From an uncultured Phascolarctobacterium sp. (GTDB taxonomy: Bacteria; Bacillota; Negativicutes; Acidaminococcales; Acidaminococcaceae): a DNA stretch of 64,000 nt. Below, piece after piece: positions 24,847-34,048 of the stretch. Each line of letters starts with the position of its first letter. Within the stretch, counting starts at the first letter, position 1. The notes below the pieces were generated by a model. The model worked only from the letters and a program-made list of their open reading frames with translations, did not search any database and was not told the DNA's origin. A program made the translations under genes and the position numbers. The stretch is taken from the NCBI GenBank assembly GCA_900544795.1, contig UQWM01000001.1, positions 149,532-213,531 of the forward strand, written 5' to 3'.

Positions 24847-24876
24847 AAAACACTGCTGCCTTTGGCAACAGTGTTT
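24847..24876 (+). terminator. Intrinsic terminator of the pentapeptide gene
   Basis: AAAACACTG...CAGTGTTTT stem with internal TGCC/GGCA pairing. Confidence 0.75.
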
Positions 24877-24953
24877 TATTATTTGCACTTTTTTCCTGCT
24901 TTGAAAATATTCTTAATTTTCTGTTGCTTTTATTTTATATATTATTGTAAAAA

Positions 24954-24962
24954 TGTTATAAT
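24954..24962 (+). promoter_or_regulatory. Extended -10 promoter of the second hybrid kinase
   Basis: TGTTATAAT, 49 bases before the kinase ATG; -35 weak. Confidence 0.45.
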
Positions 24963-25010
24963 TTTTATATAAGACTTACAATTTTCTTTCTTTCCCAAAG
25001 GAGGCCGCCT

Positions 25011-27383
25011 ATGGAACGCCACTTAAATTACCTTGACTATCAGAACATTATCAACGCCATCCCGGGTGGCGTTGCCGTCTATAAAGTCTCAGATATTTTT
25101 GAGACCGTCTACTATTCCGACGGCGTGCCTGAGCTGTGCGGCTATACCAGCGCCGAATACGACCAGCTGATCAAGCAGGACGCTGCCAATATGACCTATC
25201 ACGAGGATACGGAAATGGTCATCGCCAATGCCAGAAAAGCTCTGGCCGCCGATACGGCCGCCAACTTTGAATTTCGCAAGCAGCACCGGGACGGACATAT
25301 CGTCTGGGTCAACGTCTACGCCAAAAAGATCGGCGAAAAAGACGGTTATCCGTTGCTTCAATGCGTTTTTCATAATATCTCGGCCTTTAAGCAGGCTCAG
25401 GAAGAACTGGACCACATCATTAATTCCATTCCCGGCGGCATTGCCGCCTACGACCTTACCTCGCTCAACCGGCCCCATCTGATTCTTTGCTCCGATGGCA
25501 TCGCACCCCTCTTAGGCTACGATAACCGGCAGGAGCTTTACGAATACTGCTCCGACCCCTGGTCCACCATCTTCAAAGATGATTATCAGCGCGTTCGCAA
25601 CGCCTACGATCAAATGCAGCAGCACGGCGGCGCGTTCAACATCGCCTATCGCATCATCAAAAAAGACGGTTCCCTGGACTGGGTGCATCTTGACGGCAAG
25701 ATCGTGGACGGCATTTTGTATATCGTGCTGGCGGGTATGTCGGAAGAAGCCAAGCTGTTCCAGCAGATCATCAACGAAACTGCCCACGGCATCTACGTCG
25801 TCGATAAAAACAACTACGACCTGCTGTATTACAACGAAAATATGCCCCTGTTTTTACAGGATAAAACCAATGTTTTGGGTGAAAAATGTTACTCGGCCCT
25901 GCGCGGCAATAAGCAGCCCTGTGACCACTGCCCGTTAAAACAGCAGCAAGACAGCGGCAAGCCGCTTGATTTTCAGCGCGCTGATGGCAGAAGCTTTGAG
26001 ATCACTACCCGCCCCATCCAGTGGAACGGGCTGAACGCCTGCACCCTCTTTGTCAACGACGTGACCGACAGGCTGGACTCTATCCGCAAAGCCCAACGGC
26101 TGGAGCAATTTTACCAGACACTGGTCCGCAACCTGCCCGGCGGCATCGCCGTAATGCGGTTCGATACGGAAAAAAATCTTCTGCTGCCCGAATATCTTTC
26201 TGAAAGCTTCGCTGCTATGACGGGCGTGACGCTGGCAGAAGCCTATGAAATGTACCGCAACGACGCTACAGCAGGCGTCCATCCCGACGATATAGATTAT
26301 GCTGTCAGCACGCTGCACCAACGACTTAACAATAACCTTGATACCTGCGAGAGCATCTACCGCCTGCGTAAGGGCGACGGCAGCTACATCTGGGTCAAAA
26401 ACGATTCTTCGCTGCTGCTCAGCGACAATTATACCCCTGTCATCTATGCTATCTACACGGATGTTACCAGGGATATTGAAGCTCAAGACAGACTGCGCCA
26501 AAAATACAACGACGTACTGTTCCGCCAGCAGAACTATCCGCTGGCTAACGAGATCCTCAGTGGCTACTGCAATATCACCGCTAACAAGATCATCCGTATT
26601 TATGATAAAACCGGCTGTAATGTTTTGGAACGTTTTGGCAGCGCCAGACAGGACTTTTTTCAGGGCCTGTCCTCACTGATCGAAGCCGAAAACGAGCGTG
26701 ACCATTTCCTTGCCTGCTTCCTCAACGAGCCCCTGCTGGCCAAATTCGCCGCAGGCATCACCCAGCAGGAGGTAGAATGTTTCGTCCGCCTGCCGGGTGA
26801 AGATAACGGCCGTTATTTAAAATGCGTCATCAATATGCTGGAAGCACCAGATAACGGTGACATCATCGGCGTTCTTTCTGTAGTCGATCTGACCAGTGAA
26901 CGGATCAGCGAAAAAATATCGCAGCATCTGGCCCACGCCCATTATGACTTTATTGCGGCCTGCGACCTGAGCACCGACCGCTACCGCCTGATGTACAGCA
27001 ACAGTAATGCCACACTGCTGCCGCCGGAAGAGGGGCGTTACAGCGAAAGCCACCTGACCTTCTCCCAGCAGTTCACAGTACCGAAGGACAGGGAGCTCTG
27101 CGCCCAAATGCTCGATCCCGCCTACGTCAAAGAGCGCCTCAGCCAGGAAGGCTCTTATTCCTTCCACTATTCACTGCGCGCTGACGACGGCAAGATCTAC
27201 ACCAAAAATATAATTGTCTTTCTGATCGATGCGCGGATGCACAAGTTTGGCCTGGCCCGCGCCGACATCACCGAATATGTGCGCGAGCAGCGTGCGCTGC
27301 TCAATACGCTGGCCTATACCTTCGAACAGCTGACGCTGATCGACCTGACCACGGAAGAATATACCATCTACTCCCGCCAGTAA
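25011..27383 (+). CDS. Multi-PAS sensor part of a hybrid histidine kinase, frame-broken
   Basis: 790 codons of PAS-type sensory domains: recurring openings NAIPGGVAVYK, NSIPGGIAAYD and RNLPGGIAVMRF, each followed by a PAC-like end (GHIVWVNVYAKKI, GSLDWVHLDG, GSYIWVKND). No transmembrane segment is visible. A CDHC motif in the third domain could bind metal or haem. The frame stops at 27381-27383 just before the kinase core; the next frame continues without stop or start codon as SNLPPEKGPCGDAIYN and enters the HisKA domain. One surplus base in the TCCCGCCAG stretch at 27372-27380 would explain this. AAAGGAGG precedes the ATG. Confidence 0.82.
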   Translation: MERHLNYLDYQNIINAIPGGVAVYKVSDIFETVYYSDGVPELCGYTSAEYDQLIKQDAANMTYHEDTEMVIANARKALAADTAANFEFRKQHRDGHIVWVNVYAKKIGEKDGYPLLQCVFHNISAFKQAQEELDHIINSIPGGIAAYDLTSLNRPHLILCSDGIAPLLGYDNRQELYEYCSDPWSTIFKDDYQRVRNAYDQMQQHGGAFNIAYRIIKKDGSLDWVHLDGKIVDGILYIVLAGMSEEAKLFQQIINETAHGIYVVDKNNYDLLYYNENMPLFLQDKTNVLGEKCYSALRGNKQPCDHCPLKQQQDSGKPLDFQRADGRSFEITTRPIQWNGLNACTLFVNDVTDRLDSIRKAQRLEQFYQTLVRNLPGGIAVMRFDTEKNLLLPEYLSESFAAMTGVTLAEAYEMYRNDATAGVHPDDIDYAVSTLHQRLNNNLDTCESIYRLRKGDGSYIWVKNDSSLLLSDNYTPVIYAIYTDVTRDIEAQDRLRQKYNDVLFRQQNYPLANEILSGYCNITANKIIRIYDKTGCNVLERFGSARQDFFQGLSSLIEAENERDHFLACFLNEPLLAKFAAGITQQEVECFVRLPGEDNGRYLKCVINMLEAPDNGDIIGVLSVVDLTSERISEKISQHLAHAHYDFIAACDLSTDRYRLMYSNSNATLLPPEEGRYSESHLTFSQQFTVPKDRELCAQMLDPAYVKERLSQEGSYSFHYSLRADDGKIYTKNIIVFLIDARMHKFGLARADITEYVREQRALLNTLAYTFEQLTLIDLTTEEYTIYSRQ

Positions 27384-27468
27384 TCTGCCGCCGGAAAAAG
27401 GCCCCTGCGGCGATGCTATCTACAACAAAGTTACAGCGCCCTATGTCAGAGCCGATGACACACAAACA

Positions 27469-28857
27469 GTGGCCGCCTGTTTTGAGATCGGCAGCATCCT
27501 CAGCCAGCTGAACCAAAACCCGCAGGGTTACGACCTGACCCTGCCCTATGACTGTGGTGACGGCGAACTGAAACATAAGCAGATCAACGTCCTTTGGGGC
27601 GATGAAGATCACCAAACCATCTGTATGGTACGCTGCGACGTTACCCACATCGTCAACGCCGAGCAAAGCCAACGGCAGGTGCTGGAAAACGCCCTGACGC
27701 TGGCACAGGAAGCCAACCGGGCCAAAACAGAATTTCTTTCGGCCATGAGCCACGACATTCGTACGCCTATGAACGCTATCATCGGCATGACCGATCTGGC
27801 ACTGGATACCGAAGGTAAAAGCCCGGAACTGACAGAATATCTGGGCATCATCAAAAACTCATCCCTGCATCTTTTAACGCTCATCAACGACATCCTCGAT
27901 ATGAGCCGCATCGAAAAGGGACAGCTGACCCTGGAACAGACCTCATTTGACCTGGCGACCGAGATAGATAACTTTTGCAGCCGCTACCAGCTGCTGATGG
28001 ATAAAAAACAGCTCCACTTCAAACATTCCGTAGAGTTGCGACATAACAGCTGCATCGGCGACGCTGCCCAGCTGCAGCGCATTTGGGACAATCTTCTCGG
28101 CAATGCCTGCAAGTTCACGCCCTCCGGCGGTACCGTTGGCTTCGAAGTACGCGAGCTGCCGCCTAAAAGCAGTAAGATCGGCTGGTACCAGTTCGTTATC
28201 AGCGATACGGGCATAGGCATCGACCGCGACAGCCTGCCCATGCTTTTTGACCCCTTCTACCGTTCCCATTCCGTCATCGACAAGCATATCGAAGGCTCGG
28301 GCCTGGGCTTGTCCATCGTCAAAAACATTGTTGATTACAAGGGCGGTACCATTACTGTAGCCAGCTCGCCCGGCGAAGGCACCACCTTTACCGTGACTGT
28401 GCCGCTGCACTTTGATATGGAGCCGGGCCAGCAGGACGAAAGCCTGACCGGCGCGGCAGCCGCTGCCAACTTTGATTTCAGCGGCCTGACCTTCCTCTTA
28501 GTGGAAGACCACCCCATCAACCAGATGGTGGCCGAGCTGATCCTTGAAAAAACAGGGGCGGCCGTAGTCATCGCCGCTAACGGTGCCGACGGCGTAGAAA
28601 AATTTACTGCTGCCCCACCGGGCACCTTCGCCGCCATCCTGATGGATATCCAGATGCCGGTAATGAACGGCTACGAAGCGGCTCTGGCTATTCGCGCCAG
28701 CAGGCTGCCCCAGTCGCAGAGCGTGCCCATCATCGCCATGACGGCCAATGCTTTTGCCGAGGACATCAAAAACTCGCTGGCATCGGGCATGAACGCTCAC
28801 ATCGCCAAACCCATCGACCCTCAGAAGCTGTATGAAACACTGGCTGAATACCTGTGA
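27469..28857 (+). CDS. Kinase core and receiver of the hybrid histidine kinase
   Basis: 462 codons from the first in-frame GTG; the open frame really extends back to about 27382. HisKA with AMSHDIRTPMNAIIGM (His about residue 95); HATPase_c with N box (NLLGNACKFTPSGG), G1 (ISDTGIGI) and G2 (EGSGLGLSIVKN); then a receiver (TFLLVEDHPINQMVAE, Asp in LMDIQMPVMNGYEA, Lys in IAKPID). No ribosome site precedes the GTG, so independent translation is doubtful: this is the second half of the gene that starts at 25011. Confidence 0.82.
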   Translation: MAACFEIGSILSQLNQNPQGYDLTLPYDCGDGELKHKQINVLWGDEDHQTICMVRCDVTHIVNAEQSQRQVLENALTLAQEANRAKTEFLSAMSHDIRTPMNAIIGMTDLALDTEGKSPELTEYLGIIKNSSLHLLTLINDILDMSRIEKGQLTLEQTSFDLATEIDNFCSRYQLLMDKKQLHFKHSVELRHNSCIGDAAQLQRIWDNLLGNACKFTPSGGTVGFEVRELPPKSSKIGWYQFVISDTGIGIDRDSLPMLFDPFYRSHSVIDKHIEGSGLGLSIVKNIVDYKGGTITVASSPGEGTTFTVTVPLHFDMEPGQQDESLTGAAAAANFDFSGLTFLLVEDHPINQMVAELILEKTGAAVVIAANGADGVEKFTAAPPGTFAAILMDIQMPVMNGYEAALAIRASRLPQSQSVPIIAMTANAFAEDIKNSLASGMNAHIAKPIDPQKLYETLAEYL

Positions 28858-28898
28858 GCGTAAAAGCTGCAATATAAAATAAGACCACAAAATAACAA

Positions 28899-28940
28899 AA
28901 ACCCCTGTTACGTTGAACAACGTAACAGGGGTTTATTTTT
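28899..28940. terminator. Bidirectional terminator between the kinase and vanZ genes
   Basis: AAACCCCTGTTACGTT / AACGTAACAGGGGTTT, a perfect 16-bp stem with GAAC loop, then T-rich sequence. Shared by converging units. Confidence 0.85.
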
Positions 28941-28948
28941 TTACTGCG

Positions 28949-29383
28949 TTAATAGCGTTTGGCCCAACTCCACACTTCCCGTGTCAGCCAGATAAAAAAG
29001 ACACCGGAAAAATCAAGGATCACATCGGTGACCAAAGCGCTGCGCCCAGACGCATGCAGCTGGATATATTCATCGGTAACGGCCACGGCCAACCCTAAAA
29101 ACAGGATGTACCCGGTCGCCGTGCGGTGACTGACGCCAAAAGCGCTGTACACGTTGCAGAGGATGACGCCCAGCAGGGCGAACTCCAAAAAGTGCGCCAC
29201 CTTGCGGATATTATAATCCAGGTTCTGCTGCGGCACGTCCAGGCCGAACCATTTGCCCATCCCCGTCAATATCGAACCGACCAGCTGGCTGGCCTTGTGG
29301 GATTCTGACGCAGGCATGGACGAATTATAGAAAATAAAAGCTACGAAAACGACCAGTAACAGCAGCCATAAAAATCTTCTCAC
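28949..29383 (-). CDS. VanZ family membrane protein
   Basis: 144 residues with four hydrophobic segments. The VanZ-type landmarks are YNIRKVAHFLEFALLG and AVTDEYIQLHASGRSALVTDVILDFSG. Family roles range from teicoplanin resistance to cell-envelope functions; none can be assigned. GTG start at 29383 with GAGGT about ten bases upstream. Follows folD by 18 bases, so it is the last gene of an fhs-folD-vanZ operon ended by a shared terminator. Confidence 0.88.
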   Translation of the reverse strand: MRRFLWLLLLVVFVAFIFYNSSMPASESHKASQLVGSILTGMGKWFGLDVPQQNLDYNIRKVAHFLEFALLGVILCNVYSAFGVSHRTATGYILFLGLAVAVTDEYIQLHASGRSALVTDVILDFSGVFFIWLTREVWSWAKRY

Positions 29384-29401
29384 GGTCTTACTTACCTCGC
29401 C

Positions 29402-30232
29402 TTATAAATTTCTGCAGAGCGTATCCATGACCATCATATTGCTGACTACGCCAATGCCGCCCGGCACCGGGGTAAAAGCTTTGGCCTTTACGGCTACAGC
29501 CGGGTCAACATCGCCCACCAGACCGCCTTCTACAGCGTTGATGCCCACATCGACTATGACCACGCCTTTTTTAACCATCTCCGGCTTGATAAAGGCCGGG
29601 ATACCTACAGCGGCTACGATCACGTCGGCACTTTGCAGAATAGTTTCGATATCTTTAGTTTTGGAATGGCAGATGGTAACGGTAGCGTGCTCTTGCAGCA
29701 TCAGCATCGCCACAGGCTTGCCCACCACATTGCTGCGGCCAACCACTACCACGTTTTTACCCTTCAGCTTGATGCCGTAATGCTCTAAAGTGGCCATACA
29801 AGCTCTCGGGGTGCAGGCAGCCCATTTACTGCGGCCGCAAAAAACCTCGCCGATATTTTTCGGGTTCAGGCAATCCACGTCCTTATTCACGGTGATCAGC
29901 GAGCTGACAGCCGCGCCGTCGATATGCTTCGGCATCGGCATCATAGGGATCACGCCGGTCACATAGCGGTTGTGGTTCAGCTTTCTGATCGTCGCGATCA
30001 CTTCCTCCTGAGTAGTTTCAGCAGGCAGCTCAAACAGCTTAGCCTCGCCGCCCAGTCCTTCCACCAGCTTTACTAACCGCTCTTTGTAAACATGGGAAGC
30101 CGGGTCGTCGCCGACAATGACGATGGCCAGAATGACCTTCACGCCGCGGGCGTTAGATGCGGCGATCTTGGCGGTAATGATCTCTCTATATGCGTCGGCA
30201 ACGGGTTTGCCTTTCATCAACAAAGTTTCCAT
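29402..30232 (-). CDS. folD: Bifunctional methylenetetrahydrofolate dehydrogenase/cyclohydrolase FolD
   Basis: 276 residues, typical FolD length. Catalytic lysine region SHVYKERLVK near the N-terminus, the signature ITVNKDVDCLNPKNIG, the Rossmann motif VVVGRSNVVGKPVAMLM and the closing PVPGGIGVVSNMM. It interconverts methylene-THF, methenyl-THF and formyl-THF with NADP(H) in the cytoplasm. It lies 14 bases after fhs, so the two successive one-carbon steps are co-expressed. Confidence 0.96.
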   Translation of the reverse strand: METLLMKGKPVADAYREIITAKIAASNARGVKVILAIVIVGDDPASHVYKERLVKLVEGLGGEAKLFELPAETTQEEVIATIRKLNHNRYVTGVIPMMPMPKHIDGAAVSSLITVNKDVDCLNPKNIGEVFCGRSKWAACTPRACMATLEHYGIKLKGKNVVVVGRSNVVGKPVAMLMLQEHATVTICHSKTKDIETILQSADVIVAAVGIPAFIKPEMVKKGVVIVDVGINAVEGGLVGDVDPAVAVKAKAFTPVPGGIGVVSNMMVMDTLCRNL

Positions 30233-30246
30233 TGCTATAAATCTCC

Positions 30247-31917
30247 TTAAAACAAGCCGCTGATGACACCGTCATCGCTGACATCGATTTTCTCGGCTGC
30301 CGGTACTTTCGGCAGGCCGGGCATAGTCATGATATCGCCGGTCAAAACTACTACGAAACCAGCGCCGGCGGAAATGCGGCAATTTTTGATCGTCATGGTA
30401 AAACCACTGGGGCGGCCCAGCAGTGCCGGATCGTCCGAGAAGGAATACTGAGTCTTGGCCATACAGATGGGCAGATTGCCGTAGCCCAGGCTTTCAAAAT
30501 CCTTCAAAGCAGTTTCAGCCTCTTTAGCATAAACCACGTCCTTAGCGCCGTAGATCTCACGGGCCACGGTGGCGATCTTTTCTTTCAGGGACAGTTCGGA
30601 AGCGTAGATAGGTGCGAAAGCCGCCTGGCCGCTTTCTGCCAGCGCTACTACTTCTTTAGCCAGCTCTACGCCGCCGTCGCCGCCTTTGGCGAAAACGTCG
30701 GACAGTGCTACATTAACGCCGTGGGCTGCGCAGTGAGCGCGAACGGCTTCCAGTTCCTCGGCAGTATCCTGCGCGAAAATATTGATAGCGACTACCAACG
30801 GCAGGCCAAACTTTTTAATGTTCTCGATATGTTTTTCCAAATTGACGATGCCTTTTTTCACCGCTTCCACATTAGGGATGGTCAGTTCGGTCTTGGGCAC
30901 GCCGCCGTGCATCTTCAGCGCGCGGACGGTAGCTACCAGTACCACGGCGTCAGGCTTCAGGCCTGCGTAACGGCATTTGATGTCAAAAAATTTCTCTGCG
31001 CCCAGGTCGGCGCCGAAGCCGGCCTCGGTAATAGTGTAATCAGCCAGCTTCATAGCTGTTTTAGTAGCCATAACGCTGTTGCAGCCGTGGGCGATATTGG
31101 CGAAGGGGCCGCCGTGGATGATCGCCGGTACGTTCTCTAAGGTCTGCACCAGGTTCGGCTTGACAGCGTCCTTCAAAAGTGCTGCCATAGCGCCGTGGGC
31201 TTTGATCTGCCCAGCGGTAACGGGCTGGCCGTTATAATCATAAGCGACGATGATCTTGCTCAAGCGTTCTTTTAAGTCGTGCAGGCCGGTAGCCAGGCAC
31301 AAAATGGCCATGACTTCGGAAGCCACAGTAATATCGAAGCCGTCCTGACGGGGCACGCCGTGGGCTTTGCCACCCAGGCCAACGACGATATTGCGCAGCT
31401 CACGGTCGTTCATATCGACGACGCGTTTCCACACGATGCGGCGCGGGTCGATATTCAATGCGTTGCCCTGCTGCACATGGTTATCCACCATAGCCGAAAG
31501 CAGCATATGGGCGGAAGTGATAGCGTGAAAATCGCCTGTAAAATGCAGGTTGATGTCTTCCATAGGCACTACCTGCGCATAGCCGCCGCCGGCAGCGCCG
31601 CCTTTAACGCCCATGCATGGCCCCAAAGAAGGCTCGCGCAGAGCCACGATGACTTTTTTATCGATTTTGGCCAGGCCCTGGGCCAGGCCGACAGTAGTAG
31701 TAGATTTACCCTCGCCAGCCGGCGTCGGGGTGATCGCCGTTACCAAAACCAGCTTGCCTGCCGGTTTATCCTCCATACGGCGGATCAGGTCCATAGATAA
31801 TTTAGCCTTGTAACGGCCATACATTTCGATGTCTTCTTCACCAATGCCCAGCTTAGCGGCAACCTCGGTGATCGGCAGCATTTTAGCCTGTTGAGCAATT
31901 TCAATATCAGATAACAT
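30247..31917 (-). CDS. fhs: Formate-tetrahydrofolate ligase
   Basis: 556 residues, the exact family norm. P-loop TPAGEGKSTTTVG at about 66-78, followed by the REPSLGPCMGVKGGAAGGGYAQV-type substrate region. It joins formate to tetrahydrofolate with ATP to give 10-formyl-THF. ATG at 31917 is chosen over a TTG six bases earlier because GGAGGG is properly spaced from the ATG. First gene of fhs-folD-vanZ. No complete Wood-Ljungdahl set is nearby, so a role in purine or formate metabolism is equally likely. Confidence 0.97.
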   Translation of the reverse strand: MLSDIEIAQQAKMLPITEVAAKLGIGEEDIEMYGRYKAKLSMDLIRRMEDKPAGKLVLVTAITPTPAGEGKSTTTVGLAQGLAKIDKKVIVALREPSLGPCMGVKGGAAGGGYAQVVPMEDINLHFTGDFHAITSAHMLLSAMVDNHVQQGNALNIDPRRIVWKRVVDMNDRELRNIVVGLGGKAHGVPRQDGFDITVASEVMAILCLATGLHDLKERLSKIIVAYDYNGQPVTAGQIKAHGAMAALLKDAVKPNLVQTLENVPAIIHGGPFANIAHGCNSVMATKTAMKLADYTITEAGFGADLGAEKFFDIKCRYAGLKPDAVVLVATVRALKMHGGVPKTELTIPNVEAVKKGIVNLEKHIENIKKFGLPLVVAINIFAQDTAEELEAVRAHCAAHGVNVALSDVFAKGGDGGVELAKEVVALAESGQAAFAPIYASELSLKEKIATVAREIYGAKDVVYAKEAETALKDFESLGYGNLPICMAKTQYSFSDDPALLGRPSGFTMTIKNCRISAGAGFVVVLTGDIMTMPGLPKVPAAEKIDVSDDGVISGLF

Positions 31918-31970
31918 AAACAAACGCCCTCCTCTTCACTTTTTAACGTGAACCATCCTTTATATCTTCT

Positions 31971-32003
31971 GTGCCGACGGCTTTTTTCCTGCCGCCCCGG
32001 CAC
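31971..32003 (-). other. Strong hairpin in the fhs leader
   Basis: Minus-strand GTGCCG..CGGC / GCCG.CGGCAC forms a 10-bp interrupted stem between the PBP stop and fhs. No T-run follows, so it is not a standard terminator; a smaller TTCAC/GTGAA hairpin lies nearer the fhs start (31936-31953). Function unknown. Confidence 0.4.
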
Positions 32004-32029
32004 CATACTTATGTATACATTTACGGTTT

Positions 32030-34048
32030 TTATTCAAACCATATCTCCAGCCTGGTTCCTTCGTCCACCACCGTGCCCGGCGGCTGCGACTGCTTGCGCG
32101 CCCTGCCGCTGCCGTGAGGCACCAGCACCAGCCGTCCCTGTTGGATCAGCTCTGCCGTCTGGCGCATATCCAGACCGCTGAAATCGGGCAGCTTCACCTT
32201 GCCCCCCGGCACGATCACCATCTGCGGCACCTGGGCCGCAGGCGGCACGTTAGATTTGGCAGCGTCTGTTTTAACGTGCTGCTCAAAGGAAGGCAGACCT
32301 TCGCTGCTGCTGGGCTGGATGCCCTTGGCAACAAGTATCTGCTGCAAAGTATCACGGAACACCGGCGCCGAGACCTGCGAACCATAGAACGCGCCCTGGG
32401 GCGTATCCAACATGATCAGCATAGCGTACTGAGGCTTGTCCGCAGGCACGAAGCCCACGAAGGAAGCGATGTATTTACCGGCAGCGTAACCACCGGTCTC
32501 GGCCAGCTTCTCGGCCGTACCGGTTTTACCGGCGATGCGGTAGCCCTTGATACTGGCAGCCTTACCGCCGCCTGAAGCAACTACCTGCTCCATCATGCCG
32601 CGCATCTGCGCCGCAACTTCCTCGCTCATTACCCGGCGCACCACTTTTTTCTGCCCCTGACGCAGAACCCGCCCGTCAGGCATCACGATCTTGTCGATGA
32701 TATAAGGCTGCAACAGCTCGCCGCCGTTAGCGATAGCGCAGATAGCACGCAGCATTTGCAAAGGCGTCACGGCAATGCCCTGACCGATGGACATGGTAGC
32801 GATATCCGGCTTATACATCATCTCCGGGTCGTACAAAATGCCATCCTCTTCGCCCGGCAGCTCTACGCCGGTTGCAGTGCCAAAGCCGAACTTTTTGCTG
32901 TAATCGATCATCCGCTGCGCGCCCAGCTGCATACCCAGCTGTACCATACCCGTATTGATCGAATATTTGATAACGTCCTGAAACGGCACCAGCCCCATGC
33001 CCTCGCCGTCCCAGTTGCGGATGGTGCGGTCGGCGATCTGGATGCTGCCCGTATCGTTGATCATGGTCGTCGGTGTAATGATTTTCTCCGTCAGTCCCAT
33101 AATGCCCACGATGGGCTTAAAGACCGAGCCCGGTTCGTAGATCGTTGAAACGGCACGGTTGGTCCAGCTGGTAGCCGGAAATTTATAAAAAGTATTAGGG
33201 TCGAAGCTGGGACGGTTAGCCATACCCAAAATCGCGCCTGTATTGGGATCCATCAAAATAACTGCCGCACTGGCAGCCTTCGTATCCTTCATAGCCTTGT
33301 CCAGCGCATCCTCCAGCACAAACTGGATCTTGCTGTCCAAAGTAAGGTACACCGAAGCCATCTTCTGGGGACGGGCCCTGTTCATGCCGCTGTCGCCCAT
33401 GGGCCGCCCCAAAGCGTCCACAACCTCCCGCTGCTGGGTCTCCGCACCCTTCACTACCGAGTCCAGGGCCAGTTCCAATCCGCTGAGGCCGTTATCGTCG
33501 GTGCCCACAAACCCCAGCACCTGCGCCGCCATGGATTTTTTGGTATAATAGCGTTTGCTTTCTTCTAAAAAGTGCAGACCGGGTAGCTTGTTCTCACGGA
33601 TCAAGCGTTCCACCTCGTCCGCTTCCTTCGGCTCCATCGTCCGTTTCAGCCAGATAAAACGCGCCTCGGTATTAAAATCGGCATACAATTCATCGGCCTT
33701 CATATTCAACACGCCAGCCAGCAGGTCAGCCGACAGCCGCTTCACGTCACGTTCAGGCTTAGCGCCTTTTTTTGTCGGGTTGTCCTGCATCTCCACCGGA
33801 TCCACATACAGGGACTTGGACATGATGCTGACGGCCAGCTCTTCGCCGTTGCAGTCTAAAATAGCGCCGCGGGGCGAATACTTGGTAACCTTACCCGTGA
33901 CCTGGTTATTGGCACGCTTGCCCAGCTCCTCGCTTTGGATGACCTGCAGCCAGATCAGACGCAGGAATACAGCGCCGAAGCCGATAAAGATCATCAGCCC
34001 GATCATTGCAAAACGCTTTTTACCATTGTTCAATGAAAATTTTTTCAT
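32030..34048 (-). CDS. Class B penicillin-binding protein (FtsI/SpoVD type) with PASTA domain
   Basis: 672 residues. One N-terminal transmembrane helix (about 12-35), a dimerisation domain, then the transpeptidase with SVFK (active-site Ser about 308), SIN (about 361) and KTG (about 507). A C-terminal PASTA domain (about 610-672, VKLPDFSGLDMRQTAELI) suggests SpoVD/PBP2x-like peptidoglycan binding. It cross-links septal peptidoglycan outside the cytoplasmic membrane. ATG at 34048 overlaps the FtsW stop by four bases (ATGA), giving translational coupling; a GTG 12 bases earlier abuts the ribosome site. Sporulation versus division use is not decidable here. Confidence 0.93.
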   Translation of the reverse strand: MKKFSLNNGKKRFAMIGLMIFIGFGAVFLRLIWLQVIQSEELGKRANNQVTGKVTKYSPRGAILDCNGEELAVSIMSKSLYVDPVEMQDNPTKKGAKPERDVKRLSADLLAGVLNMKADELYADFNTEARFIWLKRTMEPKEADEVERLIRENKLPGLHFLEESKRYYTKKSMAAQVLGFVGTDDNGLSGLELALDSVVKGAETQQREVVDALGRPMGDSGMNRARPQKMASVYLTLDSKIQFVLEDALDKAMKDTKAASAAVILMDPNTGAILGMANRPSFDPNTFYKFPATSWTNRAVSTIYEPGSVFKPIVGIMGLTEKIITPTTMINDTGSIQIADRTIRNWDGEGMGLVPFQDVIKYSINTGMVQLGMQLGAQRMIDYSKKFGFGTATGVELPGEEDGILYDPEMMYKPDIATMSIGQGIAVTPLQMLRAICAIANGGELLQPYIIDKIVMPDGRVLRQGQKKVVRRVMSEEVAAQMRGMMEQVVASGGGKAASIKGYRIAGKTGTAEKLAETGGYAAGKYIASFVGFVPADKPQYAMLIMLDTPQGAFYGSQVSAPVFRDTLQQILVAKGIQPSSSEGLPSFEQHVKTDAAKSNVPPAAQVPQMVIVPGGKVKLPDFSGLDMRQTAELIQQGRLVLVPHGSGRARKQSQPPGTVVDEGTRLEIWFE

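Noticed and set aside
31918..32029. Tetrahydrofolate riboswitch before fhs
   Set aside because: Hairpins exist, but I cannot find the conserved THF riboswitch junction sequence.
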